A stretch of 64,000 bases of DNA from Acorus gramineus (Eukaryota > Streptophyta > Magnoliopsida > Acorales > Acoraceae): contig CM060855.1 of assembly GCA_030737835.1 (NCBI GenBank), positions 18,932,162-18,996,161 of the forward strand, written 5' to 3'. The notes under the pieces are model-generated. The model ran no database searches, was not told the origin of the DNA, and was given only the letters and a program-made list of their open reading frames with translations. The position numbers and the translations under genes are program-made. This document shows, in pieces, positions 56,964-64,000 of this stretch; within the stretch, counting starts at the first letter, position 1; every line of letters begins with the position of its first letter.

Positions 56964-59250
56964 CAACAGGCGGTTCATATACACGCCTAACTCGGGTAGG
57001 CCCAGCTTAATGCAATAACTACCGGCTTAACAAAACCGATAAGATAATGAATTCTCCTGAATTCTAAACGAGTGCATCACTCGGATGCACGGGGGCGATT
57101 ACATCGCTAGCGCTCTAACTAATAAGGTACAACCCGACAACGGGTCATACCCACGCCTATTTCAGATAGGCCTAATCAGTTTTAACATGCGCATATATAT
57201 CTCGGAGAATTATATCTTAGTTATGTACATGAACTACATGCAAGATAACCTATCAAATAATTATAGGGATACTCCCTAACATGGATTTACATCATAAACA
57301 ACAAATCATACAACATGCATACATGGCCATTAATCACATAAGCACACAAGGCCTAACTTAAGCATGCGTTGGATATCACCAACTTAAAAGGTAAGGGTCA
57401 AGCGCAAATCTCGTGCACTAACAGGTGCATGCCAATATTCCAAACGAACCTGAGTCGAGTAGGAAATCGCATCTACTTACTCAGTTCGTGCAGAGGGAGA
57501 GAGCGAGAGAGATCATCATCTCATGAAGTTGGTCATAGCCTTGTCCCATTAGCATGGGCGCAACAACTACATCACGCCCTCAAGTCTTATCGCAAGGAAA
57601 TATTAGGCAGGTGCCCGTTATTAACCTAGACTTAATCATGTTGGATATTCCAATTAATATGGTAGGAGTAGTATTACAATACTACCTAAGGCATGCCATA
57701 TTCTATACATCCATACACATTACAGAATACATGCCCATACTAGAGGGGCGCATGCGATACAATCATTCATACATGGATACAATACATGCAATATAAGCCT
57801 AGCATGCAAGATATCTAACATATTATAGTTTAAGCATGGTCATACTACTTATCTACACAAGTAGTATAGCTAGGGTGCCCCATCGATGCGCGACGCACGA
57901 CTACGCGCGTCGAGCGCATCTCGAGGGGTTGGATCGAACCACTCATCGCAACCCGGGACCTCGCGCATCCCTTCCGACGAGATCTGCAAGGTAAGGGCAT
58001 CAAATTTGGTGAGTAACATCATAATATAACACTTAGAAATTACTAGAAATACCAAAGACTTAGACATGCACGCATACGGGCTCGCACGCATGCGAGCACG
58101 CGCGTACGCACGCATGCCCGAGTGCCCCAGCACCTCCCCGAGCCCCTGGGCAGCCCCACGCGTGCCCCTGCACGCGCGCGCGAGCACTGGCGCCCAGCCG
58201 CGCACCCAGAAGCACGCCCAGACGCGCTGCCCCATGCGCGCGCACCGCACGTACCCGCGCGCACTCCCGCGCGCCCGCCTGCGCCCCTCTGCGCGCGGAC
58301 GGCGCGGACAGACCAGTGCGCGCGCACCCAGCACTCTCCAACCCTCCCCCCTTGCCCCTACATGCACCCAACTCAAAACACCTCACATGCATGCCCTCCC
58401 AAACACCCTAACATGCATAAAAACCAATAAAGAAGAGGGAAACTCACCAAAAGAGAGGGGGAGGGAAGGGGGAGATGTAGGGGCTCGCAAGCGCACCCTT
58501 GACCACCTCGACCGCCACCACCACTACCACCACCTCCATCTTTGCTTCTCTTCTTCATGGCTGAACCAAAGGGAGAGGGGAAAAATCAGGGATCCACTAT
58601 GGGGGGAGGAGAGGGAAGAGAAACAATCAACAACACTAGCACACACACTCACCTAGTCTTGCACTTGCACCTCCTCTTCTTACTCCATCTTCTTCTTCTT
58701 GGCATAAAATCAAACACTTGGGGAGTGTTTGAAAGAGAGAAAGAGAGCCATAAGAGAGGGAGGGAAAGTGTTCCACGAAATGGGAGAGAGGGGGAGAGAG
58801 AGAGAGGGCAAAAAAGTCATTTTCATGCCCAAATAGTGCCTAGGGGTGACCATAAGGGGGGGTGAGGTTAGGGTTAGGCTCATCCACTAAGCAAGGTTAC
58901 CAAAGGTCACCACATCCCTAAGCAAGGTGGGGGTAAGGTTACCAAAGGTCACCACATCCCCAAAATATCTCACACTATTCGACCAACCAGGAACTCTCAA
59001 AACCTAGATACGGTTCGGAACTGCATATTTTTCAAAACGTTACCGGAATTCGATGAAATTTTTATGGGTAGTACGAAACAGTACCAGGACCCATAATATG
59101 CAATTAGATTTCCAATCAGAGTACTCCAACTCCCGCAGGTAGCTAAAAGCCAAAATTTTAGCGACTCCGATCGAAAAAAGGAAAAGGCCCTGAATGACCC
59201 AGATGTGACCAAGCTTAACCGAAATGGCTCCAAATAACGTAGGCATAACA
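56964..59250. mobile_element. Long LTR, copy 3, left part cut off at unit C
   Basis: Begins within the family at the text ggcggttcatatacacgcc, which lies at 24230 in copy 2, so about 1.35 kb of its left end is missing. It ends ggcataaca at 59250. It shares cgagatctgcaag (57980) and tccgatcgaaaa (59166). A GC-rich tract at 58060-58340 is full of chance ORFs. No target duplication can be tested because the left end is lost. Confidence 0.8.
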
Positions 59251-59640
59251 ATCCTGGTTGGACATAATCGTTTGCCCGACCTACGGGGGAAGAGGGCTTG
59301 CTTAGACCGTAATAGAATTTTGGGGCCCATGGGCTTTCCATCTTTTGGCCCATATTTTTATCAATATGGGCTAATAATTGTTCAATCCCTGCACTTGTAC
59401 GATCATATCATTATTCGACTTTGATTAATTTGGTCTCCCACATATATAATATAAATTTTTTAATATATATTTTATTTTAGTAAAAATAACATGAGACTTT
59501 TGAGTGCAAGTGTGTGGTTATAGTTTGAATTTCTATTTAAAAGGATCATTGTTTTTCAAAATATTTTTTTGAGTGTTGTTACACACTATTTTTTTTTTCC
59601 AGTCTCATATATCTTCTTAAAATTTTTTTTTTATAAAATT
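59251..59640. other. Intergenic, no gene
   Basis: Right flank of the truncated LTR. A phrase ggcccatgggctttccat and AT-rich text; no ORF is supported. Confidence 0.4.
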
Positions 59641-59644
59641 AATA

Positions 59645-59925
59645 AGGTTTTTTTATTTTTTAGTCCCTATAAACTATATGATCTAGTGATCGATTCCTTA
59701 CCTTTTCATATTTTAGTTTAAGTCCCTGTATTTAAAGGGTATGTTTCTTATTAGTCCCTAGGAGGGACCTATCACTAAATTATTTGCTTTTCTTTTTAGT
59801 CCTTATCAGGGACTAAAAAGAATATATCATTTAAATCTGGGGACTAAAACTGAAATATCAAGAAGTGAGAGATCGATTTCTAAATCATATAGTTTATAGG
59901 GACTTAAAAATAATATAATTGATTG
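59645..59925. mobile_element. Foldback MITE related to the MULE at 61559
   Basis: The left arm ttttttagtccctataaactatatgat is inverted at the right (atcatatagtttatagggactta). The inner text (agtgatcgattcctta, atattttagtttaagtccc) matches the MITE at 11933 and the MULE end at 61559. The target duplication is not clear. Confidence 0.65.
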
Positions 59926-59939
59926 TGATATATATACTT

Positions 59940-60945
59940 TATATATAGTATATTTTTGTGTTGAAATAAAGACTATTATATTTTTTTTCTTTTTTGGTAA
60001 GATATTATCCTAGATGATACGGAGACGGTTATCAAATGGACACAATTTTAAGTATATTTGGGGAGACAGTGACACAAATGGTGAGAGAGATTGAGACGTG
60101 ACAGAAGAGATGAGAGATGGGAAACACAATAACTTTATATACAGGGGGGGAGTCAGGATTTAGAACAAGAGAAGGGCAAGAAGATAGAGAATAAAATTTA
60201 TTTATAAAAAATATAAATATATAAAAACATTATAATTTTAAAAAATTAAAAATTGTAGGATAATGACAAAGACTTTGGATTAAAAATTGTGAGATTTTTC
60301 AATACCTCAAAAGTACTAGAGATAAAAAAAAATTCCCCGGAAAACAAATCTTTTCTCAAATTAAAAAAATATAAATCCATGACTCCACATCGCAAAATTT
60401 CAATGGATGTTGATATATTTGATCTATTTTGTAGCTCCTATCCGTTTGTAGTCATTAGAACTAACACAACAAATGAAATTGGTTAACATAGTATGTACTT
60501 CTCTATCTCGGTATACATTATATTATGAAAAAAACGTATAAATATATGCATTTGATTTATATATAAGAGTAAACATTTCATTTTTTATAAATGAATGAAC
60601 TTCATTTGTTAGACATACTTTTCAAAAATTCAAAAAAAAAATGTGAATTGCAATCGAAACCAAACACAATATTTTTCTATTTGAGTGGTGTTATACACAG
60701 TCCCTTTTCCATCCCCAATTCTAGTCCTATATATTTCATTAACACCATATACTCACATTAATGAGGTATGTGCTTCATTAGAAATTTGACAATCGAGTGC
60801 TATTACACACAGTCCATTTTCCATCCCCAATTGGAGGGCTGCCCTTTGTCTCCGCCTGTCTATGTCTATAATAGTCAGCCCATCCTAGCTCACCAAAACC
60901 AAGCCTAAAGACCCAAGTCTCAACCATTAAATATTCTAAATTTTT
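59940..60945. other. Intergenic, no gene
   Basis: AT-rich. A phrase acacagtcc(c/a)ttttccatccccaatt occurs twice (about 60695 and 60807). No coding sequence is supported. Confidence 0.45.
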
Positions 60946-60949
60946 TAAA

Positions 60950-61260
60950 AAAAGTTAAAGACATCTACATTCTTGGAAACATGGATAATCCCATATAAAT
61001 CAATGTTAAAATTGAAATAGTATAAGTCCTTGAAAAATCAGAAAAACTCTTATACATCCATGTGGTGAACAGAGTTTAACCATGATTCAACATATCCTAG
61101 TTAATTCTAACCCACACGAAATGACTAAATTATCTCCAATTTTCAACCCCTCTAAACAATATCGAGGTAGAAGGTAAAGAAATATAAAAATTCTAAAAAA
61201 GCAACTTGATCTTTTGCGTGGATTAATTTGTTTTTATAATTGTTTATAGAGATGAATGAT
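60950..61260. mobile_element. Decayed relative of the 14774 foldback
   Basis: aagttaaagacatctacatt and later attaatttgtttttataattgtttatagagatg match both arms of 14774-15739. Heavily mutated. Confidence 0.5.
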
Positions 61261-61498
61261 GATTTTCTTGTAAATTCTATAATTATCTACATAGAAAAAT
61301 AAATTGCTGAAAATATTGAATCATATTCGATAATAAATGATTTTGTTCTTTAAAGGATTATCGGGGCACAACTTCAGTAATGTATTTTCTAGAAATTTTT
61401 TTTTTATCTTTTGTCTAGTTTTGAATCTTTATTTATGTATGTCAAAGTTTATAAGAAATGACTTATAAACTCGTTTAATTTATATTAAATTTAAATTT

Positions 61499-61558
61499 AA
61501 ATAGAACAGTAAAAACATATGACCAAGCCAAGATTTACCAAACAGAGCAATAAACAGA
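61499..61558. repeat. Unit E fragment: BTB 3' flank
   Basis: aatagaacagtaaaaacata and the next 40 bases match 9428-9487, 33090-33150 and 51172-51230, text lying 80-200 bp downstream of each BTB stop. It ends where the MULE begins. Confidence 0.75.
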
Positions 61559-61690
61559 AGGGATTTTTAGTTTTAAGTCCCTACAAAGTATGGTATTTAG
61601 GGATCGATCCCTGCATTCTGGATATTTAGTTTTCAATCCCCACATTCTATGACACCTTTGGTTATCAGTCCTCAGACCAAATGTCCGTTT
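61559..61690. repeat. MULE terminal region
   Basis: agggatttttagttttaagt, atttagggatcgatccct, and atttagttttcaatcccc match the arms of the MITEs at 11933 and 59645. Beyond it, 61746-62078 is pyrimidine-rich and fits a promoter and leader for the gene that follows. Confidence 0.65.
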
Positions 61691-62078
61691 GAATATTCGA
61701 CGAATATTCGATTAAACAAACGGCACTGATTTTGATTTTTTTTAAATGCCAAAACTACCCATCAACCATCACGTGTGTTGCGCGTCACCCATCCCCAACG
61801 GTCACCTCTCCTTCTTCCCCCATTTAAAAGAGTCACCTCTCCTTCTTCCTCCAATGACCACTTATTCTTCCCCTTCTCTTTCTCACTTCTTTATCCTCTC
61901 TGATTTAGTTGGCTTTTTTCAGCTTCAGTCCTTCTTCTTCTCACAAAGTCTGCCTCATCTCCCTCTCCAAGTCAGTCTTTCTTCCTCTTCTCCCTCTCTG
62001 CTTGAGTTTTTGAAATTCCCTATAACCGACAACAACACCGACCTTAACCAGCCTCTTCGAAGTGCATTCAATTGGATA

Positions 62079-62507
62079 ATGTCTGATTTTGTAAGTATTT
62101 AGTGTTATTTGACTTATACACAAAGTGTTTGATGAAATGTCTAAACCAAACTGTTTTTGCATTTTTAGGTTTCAAGTAGCAATTTTGGTGCCACTTCAAC
62201 CCCAATCCGAGAGTGTGGGTGCAAAAGGAGATGTCGAATTTATGTTTCCAAACGTGAGCAATCAAAAGGTCGCCGTTTTTTTAGATGCCCGGCATGGAAG
62301 GAGGAAGAGGACTGCGGTTTCTTTGAGTGGGTGGATGATACGAACCACACCACCCTTGATTTAAAGTATCAGATGATTGAAGTTGAAGAGAGATTGAACC
62401 AGAAAATTGATCTCCTAGCTATAAAATTGATAAAGAGCATGAAATGGATAAATGTTGTAATTATTGCCCTACTTATTATGAACCTTGTTGTCTTATGTAT
62501 GAAATGA
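62079..62507 (+). CDS. Small GRF zinc-finger, single-TM protein (two exons)
   Basis: Exon 1 is 62079-62090 (MSDF), donor gtaagt. The intron is 78 bp, acceptor catttttag. Exon 2 is 62169-62507, giving 116 residues in phase 0. Residues 20-58 form a GRF zinc finger: ECGCKRRCRIYVS, then KGRRFFRCPAW and DCGFFEWVDD, with likely zinc ligands C20, C22, C44, C53. Residues 67-95 are a likely coiled coil. Residues 98-114 (INVVIIALLIMNLVVLC) are a hydrophobic segment with CMK at the end. The layout matches plant GRF-type proteins of the At4g04775-like kind, whose function is unknown. The upstream frame is open to 61746, so an earlier start is possible, but the short form fits the family. It lies just inside the MULE end, convergent with the transposase. 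Confidence 0.75.
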
Positions 62508-63091
62508 TCATTTCTTTAAGTTTATGAATTAACTATTATGCAGTGTGTATTATTGACATATATGAATAATCATTTTTTTAAGTTTATGAGTTATTTTTTA
62601 TGCATTCTGTTAGCAGCAGGTTTTTCAAGCATATATGTGATTAGTTTACACCAAAACTGTCTACAACACCTGTCAAAATCTGCTTGAATGTCCAGACCAC
62701 CTGTTTTCAAAAATGTCAAAACAATCTCTCACATGCTTTAAAAAATGTCAAACCTGCTTGAGTAGTAGAACAACAAAGTGATTTTCAATAATCTGTTTAA
62801 AACCTAAACAGCAAAGTGATTTTTAATAACAACTCAACATGTTTAAACAATAAACATAAACCATTGTAAACAACATCTTATATATCCAAACATATATGTC
62901 AACCATTGTCTAAATACAAACAACATCTTCACACCATTGTCTAAACACAAGCAAAATGTTACAACCATCACATAACTGTTTAACCATATATCATAAAACT
63001 ACAATCTTCACATCTTTGTTTAAAGACAGACAAAAAGTTACAACATTCACACACTATTCATCTGATCAAAATATCTTCATTTTGGTTCCTT
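62508..63091. other. Spacer between convergent MULE genes, no gene
   Basis: AT-rich region between the 3' ends of the GRF gene and the transposase. It has imperfect repeats such as aacaacatcttatat / aacaacatcttcacacc (62870-62935) and tgtttaaacaa. It probably holds both 3' UTRs. Confidence 0.5.
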
Positions 63092-64000
63092 TCACTGACT
63101 TCTTGAATTGAAACCAAACCTCATGGAGCAATTCTCTGAAATGTTAGCTGAAACCTGGCTTGAAATATGAGCATGTGACTCGGTATTAACCACCACATTT
63201 GACTGACCATCAGCACCAGATTTCTTCTTTGTCCTGCATTGAGGAAAAATACAATTTCTAAGTATGCATGCATATTTAATTGAGTTGTTGAATTCTTAAA
63301 TCTGAGTTGTAAATATACCTGCGCCTGGGAACCAATTTTCTGGGTGGTCTAGTCACTGCCTGTGATCCCACTGTCTGTGATCTTTGAATTTCTATGCATT
63401 TGAGAGATTCCTTACAACTTGACCTATGATGACCCCAATTGCCACATCTTCCACACTTATGCATTCTCTTTGTCTTCTTCAATTCATTAGGATCTCTGAT
63501 CCTTTTCTTCTTTGGCCTGCCTCTTGGCCTGCGTGATTCAGGTGGGAGGACTGTGTATGGCAAGTGCACATGCTCCCAAAGAGCTCTATCCACTAGAGGG
63601 TTCACCCTCATCTCATATGTTGCACGGTATGTATCTATGAAGTAGCATTGGTCAATGAATTTAAGAATATCAAGCCCTCTAATTTCCTGGACCAGCGCAG
63701 TGGCATGAGAGCATGGCAATCCAGTTAATTGCCACCTGTTACAGCTACATGTCATGGCTTCCAGATCAACAACTGCCCGGTGGGTTGGTGATATCACCTC
63801 AGCCCTGTAATCATCTGATCTCCTAACAATGAACTGGTTTGTCATTTTCCTAACATCTTGTATATACTTCAACGCATTTGGAACCAGTGGATGTTTCCAT
63901 CTTAACCCACACCTACGCCTGGTGTCTAGCTTCATCATAATCTTCTGTCTGATCATATCAATTAGCTCCACTACTGGGAATTCTCTAACCTCCCCTATGA
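63092..64000 (-). CDS. MuDR-type MULE transposase, C-terminal part (runs off window)
   Basis: The frame is open to the right edge; the catalytic region lies outside. Visible parts: VVELIDMIRQKIM, a SWIM zinc finger (CSCNRWQLTGLPCSH), RGRPKKKR and a CX2CX4HX4C zinc knuckle (CGRCGNWGHHRSSC). This is the usual end of MURA-like transposases. The simple ORF ends at 63276, but an 85-bp intron fits at 63234-63318 (donor gtatat at the split codon, acceptor atgcag). It leads to a last exon 63092-63233 rich in Ser, Asn and Lys. I prefer the spliced end because phase, size and sites all fit. The function is cut-and-paste transposition of the element. Confidence 0.85.

Larger units (their letters stand above)
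61559..64000. mobile_element. MULE, left end with GRF gene and transposase 3' part
   Basis: The terminus agggatttttagttttaagt begins at 61559 in unit E flank; the candidate target duplication is ataaacaga at 61550-61558. Inside are a plus-strand GRF zinc-finger gene and a minus-strand MuDR-type transposase, facing each other. The right terminus lies beyond the window. Smaller MITEs at 11933 and 59645 share its terminus, and the first has an exact 9-bp duplication, which supports the Mutator assignment. Confidence 0.75.

Noticed and set aside
57870..58865. Overlapping long ORFs on both strands
   Set aside because: Same situation in the third LTR copy: GC-rich text without stop codons, no recognisable protein.
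62125..62364. 79-codon plus-strand ORF
   Set aside because: Wrong frame over the GRF exon; the spliced frame gives the zinc-finger residues.
1..64000. CRISPR array, bacterial operons or rRNA/tRNA genes
   Set aside because: No spaced identical repeats with unique spacers, no operon structure and no cloverleaf with complete A and B boxes were found; the content is plant nuclear.

Overview
The window is plant nuclear DNA. It is AT-rich, has spliced genes with GT-AG introns, and is full of Ty1/Copia and Ty3/Gypsy LTR elements, MULE, hAT-like and PIF-like elements and foldback MITEs. The host gene family is the plant LRB/POB1-type BTB-BACK family. An angiosperm is clear, and it does not look like a grass, but I cannot name the species.

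The backbone is a head-to-tail array of one unit of roughly 9 kb, all copies in minus orientation. Each unit holds a two-exon BTB-BACK gene: a tiny 12-13 codon exon 1, a 2-3 kb intron, and a large exon 2. From left to right I see unit A (1-about 14400; gene frameshifted; invaded by a Copia element and a long solo LTR), unit B (29740-39061; gene intact), unit D (39385-39600 plus 43690-44270; only 3' flank, exon 1 and promoter left), unit C (47701-56963; gene intact, near-copy of B) and unit E (61499-61558; only about 60 bp before a MULE interrupts it). The array probably continues past the right edge.

Most of the remainder is transposons. 350-5234 is a full Ty1/Copia element with apparently identical LTRs and a 5-bp target duplication, but its polyprotein carries a stop, a frameshift and an altered protease motif. 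6044-8937 and 22884-26440 are long solo LTRs of one family with exact 5-bp target duplications; 56964-59250 is a truncated third copy. 17801-29947 is bounded by MULE-type termini and nearly matching 9-bp repeats. It contains a decayed Tat-type Ty3/Gypsy element (minus strand) with an antisense spliced Transposase_28-like gene, and a 165-bp satellite-like array. 44909-47373 is a broken Copia element, followed by a partial TRIM and a 43-bp copied filler at the start of unit C.

The right end (61559-64000) is one end of a MULE. Behind its terminus lies a plus-strand, two-exon gene for a small GRF zinc-finger and single-TM protein, missed by single-ORF calling. It is convergent with a minus-strand MuDR-type transposase that runs off the window. 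This two-gene convergent layout, and the MITEs that share its terminus, are the most interesting points in the window. The genes likely to be functional are BTB copies B and C, and possibly the two MULE genes. The other coding sequence is decayed transposon DNA.
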